Origin: an uncultured Alcaligenaceae bacterium | GTDB taxonomy: Bacteria; Pseudomonadota; Gammaproteobacteria; Burkholderiales; Burkholderiaceae_B | Direction: 5' to 3' | Assembly (NCBI GenBank): GCA_937952975.1 | Contig: CALFXX010000159.1 | Coordinates: 62,001-126,000, forward strand | Length of the DNA: 64,000 bases | In this document: piece by piece, positions 34,714 to 44,967 of the stretch | How positions within the stretch are numbered: the first letter of the stretch is position 1 | How the letters are laid out: the number at the start of each line of letters is the position of its first letter | The notes under the pieces: generated by a model | Told to the model about the DNA's origin: nothing | Database searches by the model: none | The model's input: only the letters and a program-made list of their open reading frames with translations | Position numbers and translations under genes: made by a program

Positions 34714-36342
34714 CTACACCTGGCGCATCGCCTCACCAAAATCAAGCATCGAGACTTTTTTCAACGCCACCTGCACCACGTTTTGACTCGCGGCTATTTT
34801 TTCAAGATCCGCAGTATCTTCTAACTGCTTGGCGACTGCACGCGCAGCGCGAAGCTTCAAACTCCAGGCCAGTAAGGCCAGTTCTGGCTCCCAGTACATC
34901 AGGTTTAAGCGCTCGCACTCATCCAGCAATGGATCAATCAACGGCTGCACATCTACGTCTTTTTTCAGACCGAGCGCGAGTTCAGCCAACGCTACTCGGG
35001 CGCGAAACTGATCGCGCCCCGAGCGCGTGTTGGATAGAAAGTCTTGTAGCCCAGCAACGGCTGCGTCAGAATCACCCGAGCCCACATTTTCGTTGGCCTG
35101 TTTCTTTACTTCAGAAAATTTATCCGTCGCGCCGCCGCCCAGACGCTCGGCCTGGCAGGTCGCAATCCATGCTTTAGTGGCCTCGTCCGCAAAAGGGGTA
35201 CCGTCCGAAAAAGTAAGCTTTTCAATCCCAGGCAAACGCTTAACCAGCGCTAAAACCTCATCGATCACAGCGGACCGCATCGTCGCAGCCGCAGGCCCCA
35301 TTGCGCCATAGGCAATCGCAGACTGTCGATCAAGGTCGAGCCAGAAAGGATAGGTCGCCAAGCGCCCCTCACAAAATCCTGCGACCCCCTGAGGGTTGCC
35401 CGCATCGCACACCGTTTGAAACGATTGCATCTCGGCCATCGGTGGGGGCGCAATCAGCGTGGTCTGCCCTTGCGCTTGTGGCAAGCTTAACAAGGCACCA
35501 CGTGCACCGAAACGATTCAAGCCGATAGCGAGCGGATTATAGGGATCAAGCTCAACGAGCTTTTGGCTTGCATCCCCCAAGTAAGCAAAGACTGAATCTA
35601 AGGCAGCCACCAAATCGTCAACGTTTGCGACTTTGCTTAAGTCGCCAAGCTGCGGGCCTGTTGGTGCAATCGTTGAGGTGGACGTATTCGCTGCCGAATT
35701 TGATCCGATTACACCTGAAGAAGCAGTTGCCTGCTGCCCCTGCGCCCCAGAGGAGGTCTGCGAAGAGTCTTGTGCCACTGCAGAGGCAGGCGCGGCAGCG
35801 GGTTCAAGGACATCAAGCCGCTTAATCAGATTGACCAGTTCGTTCAGCGAGGGCGCCTCGGGGTCAACTTCAGCGAATGTACGATCGATTCCTTGAATAC
35901 GCTCAACCAACAAATCGTGCGCGTCAACCGGCAACGGTGCCGGCGTTGCGGTGCTGAGCCACGCAGTGACCCGATCCGTCCACCAGACGATCGCGTTGCG
36001 CCGCCCGCGCAATCTCTTAATGGACGGAAAGCCGGTCTCCCAGTAGGTTTTTAGCAAACCTGCGAACAATCCCAAACCAGCGGACAAACCGTCAATGCCG
36101 GATTTCTCAACCCAAGCCGCCGACAACCACGACGCGACCATGAAATCTTTAGATATCGTTTTTAATAACTCAGTGGATTGGGCTTCAACCTTGAGCCAGT
36201 CTGGCTGACGATCAGCAGAGGGGCTTGTTAAACGCTCAATCTCGGCAAAAACCACCTCGTATTGCGGCGTTTCACGCGACTCCGCACCGCCAGGGCTTTC
36301 ATTAGAAATGGGGAGCAGCAGTGCCTCAAAATCGATTGCCAT
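34714..36342 (-). CDS. tssA: Type VI secretion protein TssA (ImpA_N)
   Basis: The protein of about 542 residues has an N-terminal ImpA_N domain (FEALLLPISNESPGGAESRET, then DWLKVEAQSTELL and GFPSIKRLRGRRNAIVWW), a Ser/Thr/Gln/Ala-rich linker around 205-235, and a C-terminal VasJ-like region. TssA is a cap or initiator protein that organises baseplate and tail-tube/sheath assembly. ATG 36342 is used, with GAGG seven bases upstream; an ATG two codons earlier is poorer. It is the last gene of the leftward T6SS run, nine bases after tssM1. Confidence 0.9.
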   Translation of the reverse strand: MAIDFEALLLPISNESPGGAESRETPQYEVVFAEIERLTSPSADRQPDWLKVEAQSTELLKTISKDFMVASWLSAAWVEKSGIDGLSAGLGLFAGLLKTYWETGFPSIKRLRGRRNAIVWWTDRVTAWLSTATPAPLPVDAHDLLVERIQGIDRTFAEVDPEAPSLNELVNLIKRLDVLEPAAAPASAVAQDSSQTSSGAQGQQATASSGVIGSNSAANTSTSTIAPTGPQLGDLSKVANVDDLVAALDSVFAYLGDASQKLVELDPYNPLAIGLNRFGARGALLSLPQAQGQTTLIAPPPMAEMQSFQTVCDAGNPQGVAGFCEGRLATYPFWLDLDRQSAIAYGAMGPAAATMRSAVIDEVLALVKRLPGIEKLTFSDGTPFADEATKAWIATCQAERLGGGATDKFSEVKKQANENVGSGDSDAAVAGLQDFLSNTRSGRDQFRARVALAELALGLKKDVDVQPLIDPLLDECERLNLMYWEPELALLAWSLKLRAARAVAKQLEDTADLEKIAASQNVVQVALKKVSMLDFGEAMRQV

Positions 36343-36351
36343 AAACAAACC

Positions 36352-39300
36352 TCAGAGCGTACAAGTCACAGATTTTGAGGGTAGCACGGGTTTCTCTGAC
36401 TTTGAAGACAACCCATTGATCTGGCTAGTGAGGCTTTTCTCGGTGCGCGCCGCCTGTGCCTGCTCTAGCGCAAGCTTTTCAGCGACGAGCGCGCTTCGTT
36501 CAGCGACCTCCGACTCATACTTGGCGACAGCCTCTTGCAACACTGCACCATCGGATATCTTAAACACGACGTCAATTTTTTTAATATCCAAGGCAACGAG
36601 CGCCTCTTTCTGATCAGGAAAATCCGCAGGGACAAAGGTCTTTTTCCCGTCTCTAAAATCGCGTAAAAACCGCTCAAAACCAAATTCGCCGCTCCAGCGC
36701 GCGACCAAGGTCATGTTGTCGACAAAGATCTTTAACTCGCTGTCGCCGCACGTGGTGGCGCTCCAGTTAAATACCTGCGAGGTCGAAAAATTAAGTTGCG
36801 TCAGGCGTTGCGGTGCCTTGGCACAATTAAGTGTCAAACCCGCGCCATAGGGTTGAATCGTAGCGTCGGCGTTAGCTTTTAGCGGAAACGACGCCACCCC
36901 AACATTAAAAGCTGTCTGATTGAATTTAGCAGCATCCGAATCAATTTGTGCCAGTCTGGCGTCAATAAATTTACTTCTAGCGGCTGCGCGCGTCTCATCC
37001 AGTTTGGCCTGTAGTTCGGCCTTTTTTGTTGCCGCATCGCGGGCCCGCTTTTCAGCTGCGGCACGATTGATAAAACTTAAAAACTCAGCATCCCAAGGCA
37101 AGACCCAGTTAAAGGAGGCGGCTTTAACATACCCCGAGGCACTTTGACTCAAAAAAGGCTTGGCCGTCTTATCTAAATAAGGCCACAAGACCCCATCAGA
37201 ACCCATGACTTTGTCATAAAACGCGGCATCATCTGTGGCTAATTGTGTAGCAGCTAAAACCTGACTCTCCCATTCAGCCTGCATGGTGCATGCCGCGTTC
37301 AGGTAGGCATATGCAGCCGTGGTAACAAGCTCGCCACGCAACAACGCCCATACAGGCTCGTTGGCGGGTTGGTCGCGTGATCCCAAGGCATCTTGCAGAC
37401 GCTTCATCGCATTAAAAGCATCGCGCAAACTCGAGTCTTTGACCGTTGGATCGCGCCCGAGCACACTGAAGTCACTGGCTAAGGTCGCCGCCTTACCCGG
37501 TGCCGAAACCGCTTCGCTCACGGCCTTAGCTAAGGCCTGATTAAAGACCCCGTATAACTTACCGGCACTCATTAGGTTTTTTTCAGTTTGTACCGTCGCA
37601 GAGGTGACGGCCGCTCGCCCACTTTGCGCAGACAGTAAAAGCGGTGCCGAGGATTGCACTGTATCAAGCTTGCTTGCAACGCTACCAATGATAGAGGTGT
37701 TGCTAGCAGCCTTACGGATTGATCTTAAGACTTCGACCGATGCAATCCAATTTGGGCGCAGAGGTCGGTTTTCTTCTGGAAATTCTTGAAGTAGGCGTTC
37801 TTCAATCCGAACAAAAGGACTCGCTTGACTATTGAACGTTGTCAGGAGATCAATCCAGTCCGTTTCTGTTTTAAGTAAGTCACGCCCATTAGGAAACTGC
37901 AACATGAAGTTTTTCCAGGCAACTTCGCGCTGGATATTATAGTTTTCCCAAAAGGCCATTTCTTTTGACTGATAGATTTCACGCAAAACCTGCACCGCAT
38001 TAACTTTCGCAAGAAAAGCAGCGATTGCCTGATAGCCCGCGAGGGTGTAAGCACCACTCACCTTAGTAACAGAGGGCGTACCCGTTGGATTCCAGTAGTC
38101 ACTCAAATTCACGTCACTCACACTCGGCTGGTTTACAACCCAATCAAACAGCCATGACAAACTTCGATCTCGCTGCGAAACATTTGAAAGACCTGTTTTT
38201 AAGTCACTGAGCCGCCTATGCAAATTGTCGACGCTATCCCACGCTGCGTAATAGAGGTAGAGTTCATCAACCGCTTTAGCGTGAAACTTACTCAGCTCAG
38301 GTACTAACACCTGACTTGGACTCGCTATCGGCTCGTCGATTTGACGCAAACTATGCATCGACTCCCGATTACTCGCAGCTAACGTCAACGAGATTCGATG
38401 AATCATGTAGTCAATGGCCAGACCGTGATACAGGCCAGAATCTCTCATATTTGAGTCAAGTGCAGCAAAAAATCGCTGATTGATGATGTCAACTTGATAA
38501 CGCTCATAGATCTGCACAAAATTACTTTTTAATTCGTCCTCTAATGCGTTCGACAAGCTCGAAAATGGCAAAAGAAAATTCCAACTATTTTCAGCCTGCT
38601 CGTTGAGCCAATTTATCTGTGGTTTGGTCGCCAAAATATGGTGAGCATATTTTTCAGCGTTGTCCCCTTTAGAGATTTTGGCCAATTTGAACTGACCTAA
38701 CGCATCTAACTGCGTCGATTCATTGACGTAGCCGCACACTAACCAAACAACGGTCAAACTCACCGCAGCGTAATAGCCGGTCCAAGCCAGACGAGTTCTT
38801 TTTTTTCGAAGATTTTCGTAAGTCGATAAGGGCTGAAAGGCGCGGTCATGACCCAACACCTGTTCGAAGACTCCTGGGCCAAAGACCAACTCGGTGTCGG
38901 CCGCGCTTCGAGCGGTACCCATACGACCCGCTTGCGAGTGCCAGCCAGACAAAAACAAGCCACGATAAAGAGGCGGCTCATGGTAAGCAGAGCTACCAAA
39001 CAAGGACATGAGTGCAGTTTCAAGCGGCGCCTGCAGATTACGAATATCGCGCGCGGCAAGCAACCCGGATTGCCCTGCATGCCCACCTTGGGTTGTCGCG
39101 CGTAGCGCGAGCCATGGCATATATCTCGCGAGCTCATCGATTGAGCGACGAACGTAGCCTGTTGCCAAAACAGACTGATAAGGCAACAAAGCGCCGGCCG
39201 GTTGAGAGAGTAGCTCTGCGGGCAAATGCGAAAGCAATTGCTCGACTCCATCGAGCTCGTCGGCATGAGTCAACATCACATAGACTGGCAGCCGGCGTCT

Positions 39301-39990
39301 GGCAAGTTCCATCAGATCGTTAATGCGCTGACGCGCTAACTGCAGGCCTGCGTGTGTATGACCAATCAGTTGCGTTTTAAGTTGATCGACGCTTAAACAC
39401 ACAATCACGCCTGCACACTGAGAAGGCGATACGTCGGCGGTCATACTATTTAATAATTTTTTCCAGCCAGCATCACAGGTCAATACATCTTGCTCAGGAT
39501 CGATATGCTGTCCGGAAATTTCGATTGCAATCGCCGTCGACAGAAAGGACAGCTGACAGGACTGTGTCGGTGTTAACGTAGGGCTCACTAAAGAGCGATC
39601 CAAGTAGCTGCCGGACGCGGCTTGTTGCAATAAGGTGCTTTTTCCAGAGCCACTCAGGCCTAAAACAAAATGCACACGATGATCGCCGAGTGGGCTTTTA
39701 TCCAGACCCTGCGTCACAGACATAAATGAACGTACTTGCGCAACCCACTCTTGATCAGGCTCTTGCGCTTGTTCTTGCTGTGGTCGGGTCCGCAATCTGC
39801 GCTGCGCCCTGAACCGAACGTAATATCGACGAGCCAAAGCCACTGTGAACCACAGCACAACAGGCACGAGCGGCCAAAGCCACATGCTGCCTGCCGGCCA
39901 GCCCAGCAAAATCTGGCATGCCCAGCCGACCGCCAACAGTACTGTTAGCAACAAAGCAATTAGTAAAAAATTTAGTATTTTTTTAAGCAT
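36352..39990 (-). CDS. tssM: Type VI secretion inner-membrane protein TssM, copy 1
   Basis: The 1212-residue IcmF-family protein has two N-terminal membrane helices, a cytoplasmic P-loop domain with GLSGSGKST (bases 39637-39660), a third helix near residue 405, and a long periplasmic region that reaches TssJ. At the Walker B/switch position it reads EISGQH where functional copies read D-T-A-G-R. Copy 2 in the window has DTAGRY, so this copy may bind but not hydrolyse nucleotide. The chosen ATG 39990 opens into the first membrane helix; TTG 40011 is less likely. Gene order with tssL1, tssJ1 and tssK1 is tight. There is no LysM tail. Confidence 0.92.
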   Translation of the reverse strand: MLKKILNFLLIALLLTVLLAVGWACQILLGWPAGSMWLWPLVPVVLWFTVALARRYYVRFRAQRRLRTRPQQEQAQEPDQEWVAQVRSFMSVTQGLDKSPLGDHRVHFVLGLSGSGKSTLLQQAASGSYLDRSLVSPTLTPTQSCQLSFLSTAIAIEISGQHIDPEQDVLTCDAGWKKLLNSMTADVSPSQCAGVIVCLSVDQLKTQLIGHTHAGLQLARQRINDLMELARRRLPVYVMLTHADELDGVEQLLSHLPAELLSQPAGALLPYQSVLATGYVRRSIDELARYMPWLALRATTQGGHAGQSGLLAARDIRNLQAPLETALMSLFGSSAYHEPPLYRGLFLSGWHSQAGRMGTARSAADTELVFGPGVFEQVLGHDRAFQPLSTYENLRKKRTRLAWTGYYAAVSLTVVWLVCGYVNESTQLDALGQFKLAKISKGDNAEKYAHHILATKPQINWLNEQAENSWNFLLPFSSLSNALEDELKSNFVQIYERYQVDIINQRFFAALDSNMRDSGLYHGLAIDYMIHRISLTLAASNRESMHSLRQIDEPIASPSQVLVPELSKFHAKAVDELYLYYAAWDSVDNLHRRLSDLKTGLSNVSQRDRSLSWLFDWVVNQPSVSDVNLSDYWNPTGTPSVTKVSGAYTLAGYQAIAAFLAKVNAVQVLREIYQSKEMAFWENYNIQREVAWKNFMLQFPNGRDLLKTETDWIDLLTTFNSQASPFVRIEERLLQEFPEENRPLRPNWIASVEVLRSIRKAASNTSIIGSVASKLDTVQSSAPLLLSAQSGRAAVTSATVQTEKNLMSAGKLYGVFNQALAKAVSEAVSAPGKAATLASDFSVLGRDPTVKDSSLRDAFNAMKRLQDALGSRDQPANEPVWALLRGELVTTAAYAYLNAACTMQAEWESQVLAATQLATDDAAFYDKVMGSDGVLWPYLDKTAKPFLSQSASGYVKAASFNWVLPWDAEFLSFINRAAAEKRARDAATKKAELQAKLDETRAAARSKFIDARLAQIDSDAAKFNQTAFNVGVASFPLKANADATIQPYGAGLTLNCAKAPQRLTQLNFSTSQVFNWSATTCGDSELKIFVDNMTLVARWSGEFGFERFLRDFRDGKKTFVPADFPDQKEALVALDIKKIDVVFKISDGAVLQEAVAKYESEVAERSALVAEKLALEQAQAARTEKSLTSQINGLSSKSEKPVLPSKSVTCTL

Positions 39991-40081
39991 CAGTGCGTAC
40001 GAACGCCGCAAAAACTATTTCGATGCTAGAAACTCTATCAGAATAAAGCTATAACTAGATGATTTTTTTATTAATTTTCTA

Positions 40082-40768
40082 TTAAAGCCATCTCGCTAAT
40101 ACCAAAGCGACGTTTAGTTGCAACAGGCTATTCAGAATAATTGCCAATAAGACCAGCAAAAGCAAAGATAAGCCAATAGGCAAATACCGACGCCAATTCC
40201 GAGGTGGCTCTGCTCGCTGAGTCGATAGCTCTGTAATACTCGGAAACGTGTGAGCGTCAGGGTGAATCAGCCCAACTTCCATCAACGCGTTATTCATCGC
40301 CTCTTGGCGACGTAACTCAAGTTCTTGAACCGAGAGGTTAAAGACATACTTACCCTTAAAACCATTGGCTAAGCACAGCGCATAGACACTCTGCGCGGGC
40401 AATGCCTCGTCCGACAAGTTATCCAGCCGGTCAAAAAACAGCTCGCCTGCAAGATTGGTTTTAAAGTATTCCATCTGCAACAACGTTTGAGACCAACCCT
40501 CAGACACGCCCTCCCACTGCGCATTCATGATCTGCTCATCGGCCCAAGCGCACACCGCAAAGGTCGCCTCATTAACAGCTGCAGGCGCCTGACGCGCCTC
40601 AAGGCTATAGGTTTTGACGCGCTCGATCTGTCGGCGCAACTGTGCACCCAAGGCACTTGAGCTGAGTTTACGGGCACCAAGCAGCGTCACCACTTGTGTC
40701 ATAAATTCAACGTAGGGCTGGCAAAATCGCGCCCGATCGTGATAAACCCCAAGTTCACTGGCACTCAT
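40082..40768 (-). CDS. tssL: Type VI secretion protein TssL (DotU), copy 1
   Basis: The 228-residue protein has the cytoplasmic DotU helical domain (FAVCAWADEQIMN, YFKTNLAGELFFDRLDNL, YALCLANGFKGKY) and a single membrane anchor near residues 195-217. It forms the inner-membrane complex with TssM. There is no OmpA-like peptidoglycan-binding extension. Its start overlaps the tssJ1 stop (ATGA). A gap of 91 bases separates it from tssM1. Confidence 0.92.
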   Translation of the reverse strand: MSASELGVYHDRARFCQPYVEFMTQVVTLLGARKLSSSALGAQLRRQIERVKTYSLEARQAPAAVNEATFAVCAWADEQIMNAQWEGVSEGWSQTLLQMEYFKTNLAGELFFDRLDNLSDEALPAQSVYALCLANGFKGKYVFNLSVQELELRRQEAMNNALMEVGLIHPDAHTFPSITELSTQRAEPPRNWRRYLPIGLSLLLLVLLAIILNSLLQLNVALVLARWL

Positions 40769-41466
40769 AATTGCAACACCTTACCGTCACTCGGATCAAC
40801 CGTTGGACGCCCACCTTTCAACATATTGTTGTCTGGGTTTGGAAAAACAAAGGGGGTTGGTCCCAGTAAGCTTAACTCTTCGATCATCACCTCAGAGAGC
40901 ACCAGCGACATATTCATGGCCGCTGGCGTCGCAGTGTGCGTCTTCACTAAGATACCTGATTGATCGACAAAAATGGGCACCTCAAGAATTCGGACACGCT
41001 GAGTCACAGGCGAGTTGTAGTAGCCGGCATACACCAAAACGACTTGCGCCTCTTGACGACGCGCTAAGACGAGCGAATCGATGGCACCCGGCTGAACCAC
41101 AAAACGATCGACCGATATGATCGCGGGATCGGTCGAGGGTACCCCCGATAGCAACTGATCGAGTTCAGCGGTATTTGTCGAGAGCTTGAGTATCGCCTTG
41201 GGGTTATTGCCCTGTATCACTGCTAACGCAACAGTGTGGGGAGTGCCGCTGACTGAGTTGAGATTTTTACTTGCATGAATATCCATGCGTAGCCCGCGAG
41301 GATCAGCCGTGTATTTAAGGTCTGCCATCGCTTCTTTGGAACTGTTACCCCCAAGCATTGAGTTGACCGAGGAGCAACCTGATAGCAGCCAAACTAACAC
41401 CAACCCCTCAAATGTACCCCGACACAATCTCAACCAGGGCACTGCTCGCTGCATTGATCGAGACAT
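40765..41466 (-). CDS. tssJ: Type VI secretion lipoprotein TssJ, copy 1
   Basis: The protein of about 233 residues carries a lipoprotein signal with lipobox LLSGC (Cys31), then a transthyretin-like domain with the VALAVIQGN and LVYAGYYNSPVTQR stretches expected in TssJ. It is anchored in the outer membrane and binds the C terminus of TssM. ATG 41466 is chosen since GAGG lies eight bases upstream; ATG 41484 lacks a ribosome site. The mature start matches copy 2 (S-[SW]-x-N-S-x-L-G-G-N-x-x-K-E-A), which indicates that the two modules are paralogous. Confidence 0.9.
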   Translation of the reverse strand: MSRSMQRAVPWLRLCRGTFEGLVLVWLLSGCSSVNSMLGGNSSKEAMADLKYTADPRGLRMDIHASKNLNSVSGTPHTVALAVIQGNNPKAILKLSTNTAELDQLLSGVPSTDPAIISVDRFVVQPGAIDSLVLARRQEAQVVLVYAGYYNSPVTQRVRILEVPIFVDQSGILVKTHTATPAAMNMSLVLSEVMIEELSLLGPTPFVFPNPDNNMLKGGRPTVDPSDGKVLQL

Positions 41467-41502
41467 TCTCAGATCCTCATTCATTGTTTATACGCGGGGA
41501 CA

Positions 41503-42828
41503 TTATGCTCGAAAGTAAACCAACATCGCCCGCGCATTCTTGGGCAGGCCAAGCCAATGCAAACAGACTGTGCCGCTGGTGTTCGCCTCTTTCCAGATAG
41601 TATCGCTGGGGTCAATACGCCAAACCGCAGTATCGGTCGAGTCGCCCAACCCATAGGGAACCCTTTCAACTCTGGTCAGAGCGACACCAGGCAAGGCTCG
41701 ACTGACTACGGTTTCAATTCTGGTCAGAGAGGCAAGCTTAGCTGGAGACGCCTGCAGCAATTGCGTTTCGGTCACCTGCTGCAAAACCAGATAAACAGAA
41801 TGCTCGCCTACACGTGTTGTAGAGGGCACCTGTGCCTCAAGCCATCCTTCGCGCAATTTAAATAGTGAAACGCTATCGGGGCCACTGCGCAATTGTTCGA
41901 GTAACCCCACCGCAATATCCCCAACCCGATCAAAGGCAAAATACGAGTTGTCGCGATCCCAAATAGGCAAATTTGGACATTTGATACCGCCGACAGCCGA
42001 CAACCTTCTACACAACACGAGCAACGACTCAAATAATCTTTCAGGTGGCAACTGCACTCGCGAGCGATGTTCAAGTTCAGCAAGCGCCTGACTGACCTCC
42101 GCGTGCACCATCCGGTCACGCAACCAATCTGGGGCTACAGGTTCGCCGTCCATTCGCCACGGACGCGTCATTTCGGCCAACCGAGCACTTCGAGCCTCAA
42201 GCACCTCAACAATCAGTCGAATTCGCTTGGCAAGTATAGAGGCTTCGTCAACGACCAGCGTCGCCGGCGAGTATTGGCTATCAAAGCTCATGACGCCAGC
42301 CTCAACAGTGAGACGGGCCAAAGGCAATATCGTCATACCTTGCGCTGCCTGAATTTCGTCGCCCACCAGGTAACGCAACTTAAACCAAAGCCTCTCAATT
42401 TCTAAATCCGGTGTGTCATCGAACAAGTCAGGCAATTCTTCACTATATTCAACTGTTTCAAATCGACCATCTAAACCCTTAGCGGACACCGCAGGTTCCC
42501 CAGGGCTCAGGTTGAGCATCCCCACCGCGACTGGATAAACACCATCAGAGCCTTTCAACGCACGAACATCACGGTCAGCGAGCCGGGCGTTTAGTCGAAT
42601 GTCTACCCATTGGCCATCGGGCATCAACGCTTGCAGATCACTACACGCTAAGAAGCCGGCCTCAAGCCGACTCTCAGAAAGCGACACAGATACAACGCCC
42701 CCGCCGTTTAAATGCGTATATCTCAGCAGCCTGGAGCGAGCCTCTTGCTGATAAGCGTCGCCGTACTGGAAATGCTGTGGCTGCAAAAAAATGCCCTGCC
42801 GCCAGTAAATAGGTTTAGAAAAATTCAT
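41503..42828 (-). CDS. tssK: Type VI secretion baseplate protein TssK, copy 1
   Basis: The 441-residue protein opens with YWRQGIFLQPQHFQ, the TssK/VasE hallmark, and has the expected shell, neck and head organisation by length. TssK trimers connect the baseplate (TssEFG) to the TssJLM membrane complex through their C-terminal head. It is encoded first in module 1, before tssJ1. The shared opening motif with copy 2 at 60521 and the differing C-terminal halves suggest each TssK may dock to its own TssM/TssL. Confidence 0.92.
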   Translation of the reverse strand: MNFSKPIYWRQGIFLQPQHFQYGDAYQQEARSRLLRYTHLNGGGVVSVSLSESRLEAGFLACSDLQALMPDGQWVDIRLNARLADRDVRALKGSDGVYPVAVGMLNLSPGEPAVSAKGLDGRFETVEYSEELPDLFDDTPDLEIERLWFKLRYLVGDEIQAAQGMTILPLARLTVEAGVMSFDSQYSPATLVVDEASILAKRIRLIVEVLEARSARLAEMTRPWRMDGEPVAPDWLRDRMVHAEVSQALAELEHRSRVQLPPERLFESLLVLCRRLSAVGGIKCPNLPIWDRDNSYFAFDRVGDIAVGLLEQLRSGPDSVSLFKLREGWLEAQVPSTTRVGEHSVYLVLQQVTETQLLQASPAKLASLTRIETVVSRALPGVALTRVERVPYGLGDSTDTAVWRIDPSDTIWKEANTSGTVCLHWLGLPKNARAMLVYFRA

Positions 42829-42863
42829 ATTGAGATGCGCCCAAAATTGAGTGAACTAACGCC

Positions 42864-43235
42864 TCAAGGCGCAAGTAATAAAAGTGTGAATTGCCCGGGT
42901 ACTAAAGTCATTCCAGGGCAATTAGACAAGTTTTGCAGATTCATACTGGTCAAACGCGTTGTAGGCATCGCTTCCGACAATACGGTAAATGAACCCACTA
43001 GCGGTATCGTAGGGCCCATACACATGCCACTGGCAACGCCTAACCCGACGTCACCTTCTGACATCATCACCCAGGATAAAAGCGTTTGGATAGGGGTGTA
43101 CTCAACTAAAATATTTGGCGCTGTCGGCAATGCCATTTCCGTTTCGGAGATATTAGGAAAAGGTATTGGGACAGGTCCGTCTAAGCAAACGTCCGGGAAC
43201 CCCATATTCATCACCATCATATTATTTGCAAACAT
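42864..43235 (-). CDS. PAAR-like protein (DUF4150)
   Basis: The 123-residue protein begins MFANNMMVMNMGFPDVC and contains PVPIPFPNI, SGM-like GMCMGPT, and MPTTRLTSMNLQN, matching the DUF4150/PAAR-like tip domain. Such proteins sharpen the VgrG spike and may carry effectors. This one has no C-terminal toxin extension. The ATG has GGAAC upstream. It lies directly after vgrG1 and before tssK1. Confidence 0.85.
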   Translation of the reverse strand: MFANNMMVMNMGFPDVCLDGPVPIPFPNISETEMALPTAPNILVEYTPIQTLLSWVMMSEGDVGLGVASGMCMGPTIPLVGSFTVLSEAMPTTRLTSMNLQNLSNCPGMTLVPGQFTLLLLAP

Positions 43236-43280
43236 CGCGACCGTTCCCTTTTTTTCGATTTTCTTCTTGCATCGTTGAAC

Positions 43281-44900
43281 TCAACGGCTGTTTTGCTTAC
43301 CGCTTGCGGCGTTCCGACCAAATTGCCCCCCAAAAGCACCCAATAGCACCGCTCCGTTGCCGTTGGAAGTTTGCATACGAATGCCGGGGGTTTGAACTGT
43401 ATCGTCCATGTGCAATTCGTTGCCAAGCCGACTGACGATCCGGTTCAATGTGTTATTTGCGTTGTTCACTGTTGACGGATACAGAGAATTATTTAAAACC
43501 CCGACAATTGCTGGCTGATCAGGATCCCCGTCCATGAATGCGAGCATGATTTCCGTTCCGCGTGACAGCGGAAAATGAATACCCGTGTCACCGGTTTGGC
43601 CTGGCCCTTGATAAGGCGCAGCCAAACGCACCCAAGCCGACCCCTTCATCGTATCGTGCGCTGCAGCGTCATACAAAAGTTGCACCTTATAGCGTCCGTA
43701 TTGATCCAGCGCTGCGGTATGCCCATCATCAGAGTCAATTTGCGCAGGTAAGTAACCAGACACCCTCGGCCGTGGAGTCTGTAAGGCAAGCCGAAAGGGC
43801 TGCTGCGCCGCAATCGCTTCAAATTCAGCAAAGTAGTAATTTTGATCTCGGGGGCGCCCATCAGGGTCAGAAGCGGACAACCCAAATCCTGCCTGAGTCC
43901 CGCGATGGCGGACTTGAGTAATTATAAATTTGTTATTAAAGGCGTTTCGCGGATGACCTGCTACTGAGATCGTCGCCCCAACCGTCAGGTTCGATGCAAA
44001 TGTCTGACCTCTAAAAACTTGAGCCTGCGTATCAAGCGCCTGTGCGCGCAGCCGCGCATAGGAATTGGCCTGAGCGTTATTGCGCAAATCGTCACCGTAG
44101 TTAAATACTTGGCCCCATGACGGCGAGCGCACATCGCTGGTTGTCTCGACCAAATCTTGCGCATGTCGATAGTCGTAATTGAGCAAAGCGACCGTCTGTG
44201 GAATCGCCTTACGGGCTTCGCCAAACTTCGTCAAAGCGGTCGCGTACTGATCCATGCTGACACCGCCACCTGGTCGATATTTCAAATCGAGCGTGTTTGG
44301 CGGCAAAGCTGAAATATCATCAATAAAGACGATAGACTCTTGGCCTTGCGCGTCGCCTTGCTTAAAGTAATAAAAAGCACCCTCAAACTCTAGCCATCTG
44401 GTCAGAAAATCCAAATCAGTCTCGCGATATTGCATCACAAAACTGCGGCGAGTGATCGGCGTGCCTAGCTGCAGTTGGTAGTCCTGCCCGAGTTCAAGCC
44501 CCTGACGATTCAATACCTGCTGCACAAGATCGGATAAAGCGAGTCCATTGACTGAATCAAGGTACGCCAGGTTCAAAACTGTCTGACGAAGCATTGACAA
44601 ACGCGGCTCAAGGCGCATTCGGTACAGCGCTTTATCCTCGGCAATCGTATCCACCATCTCGGCGGCGGTCACGACCCCATGAAAAAAACGTAACGGTCCA
44701 TTCCATGGCTGCATGCTCAAAGCTGCCGACGTACCGACGAACTCCGACAAATCTAAATCAAAACTAGGCGACACTACATCAATGTCAAAATAGTAAAGGC
44801 CCCCCAAGCGCTCAACGCCATCGATGGCGGCAACTTGAAAATTAGTCTGCTGAGAAATAACAGGATTAAAGGCATACCAGCCTAGTGTTGAGTCGGCCAT
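43281..44900 (-). CDS. tssI: Type VI secretion tip protein VgrG, copy 1
   Basis: The 539-residue protein has the gp27-like N-terminal domain (YFDIDVVSPSFDLDL, RWLEFEGAFYYF), the gp5 OB-fold (DQYGRYKVQLLYD, WVRLAAPYQG, LSRGTEIMLAFMDGDPDQP) and a short beta-helix start, then stops. It has no evolved C-terminal effector domain. It forms the trimeric spike on the Hcp tube. The gene is 67 bases after the unknown 264-residue gene and is followed by the PAAR-like gene, which probably caps it. Confidence 0.93.
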   Translation of the reverse strand: MADSTLGWYAFNPVISQQTNFQVAAIDGVERLGGLYYFDIDVVSPSFDLDLSEFVGTSAALSMQPWNGPLRFFHGVVTAAEMVDTIAEDKALYRMRLEPRLSMLRQTVLNLAYLDSVNGLALSDLVQQVLNRQGLELGQDYQLQLGTPITRRSFVMQYRETDLDFLTRWLEFEGAFYYFKQGDAQGQESIVFIDDISALPPNTLDLKYRPGGGVSMDQYATALTKFGEARKAIPQTVALLNYDYRHAQDLVETTSDVRSPSWGQVFNYGDDLRNNAQANSYARLRAQALDTQAQVFRGQTFASNLTVGATISVAGHPRNAFNNKFIITQVRHRGTQAGFGLSASDPDGRPRDQNYYFAEFEAIAAQQPFRLALQTPRPRVSGYLPAQIDSDDGHTAALDQYGRYKVQLLYDAAAHDTMKGSAWVRLAAPYQGPGQTGDTGIHFPLSRGTEIMLAFMDGDPDQPAIVGVLNNSLYPSTVNNANNTLNRIVSRLGNELHMDDTVQTPGIRMQTSNGNGAVLLGAFGGQFGRNAASGKQNSR

Positions 44901-44967
44901 GTTCTATCCAATGAGAATTCTCAGGTTTGCGGTTGCAACCATCGTCAAAGCGGCAGCAGCAATACCT

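Noticed and set aside
43281..44900. VgrG1 as an evolved VgrG with a toxin domain
   Set aside because: The protein ends shortly after the gp5-like and beta-helix parts; no extra C-terminal domain is present. The same holds for VgrG2.
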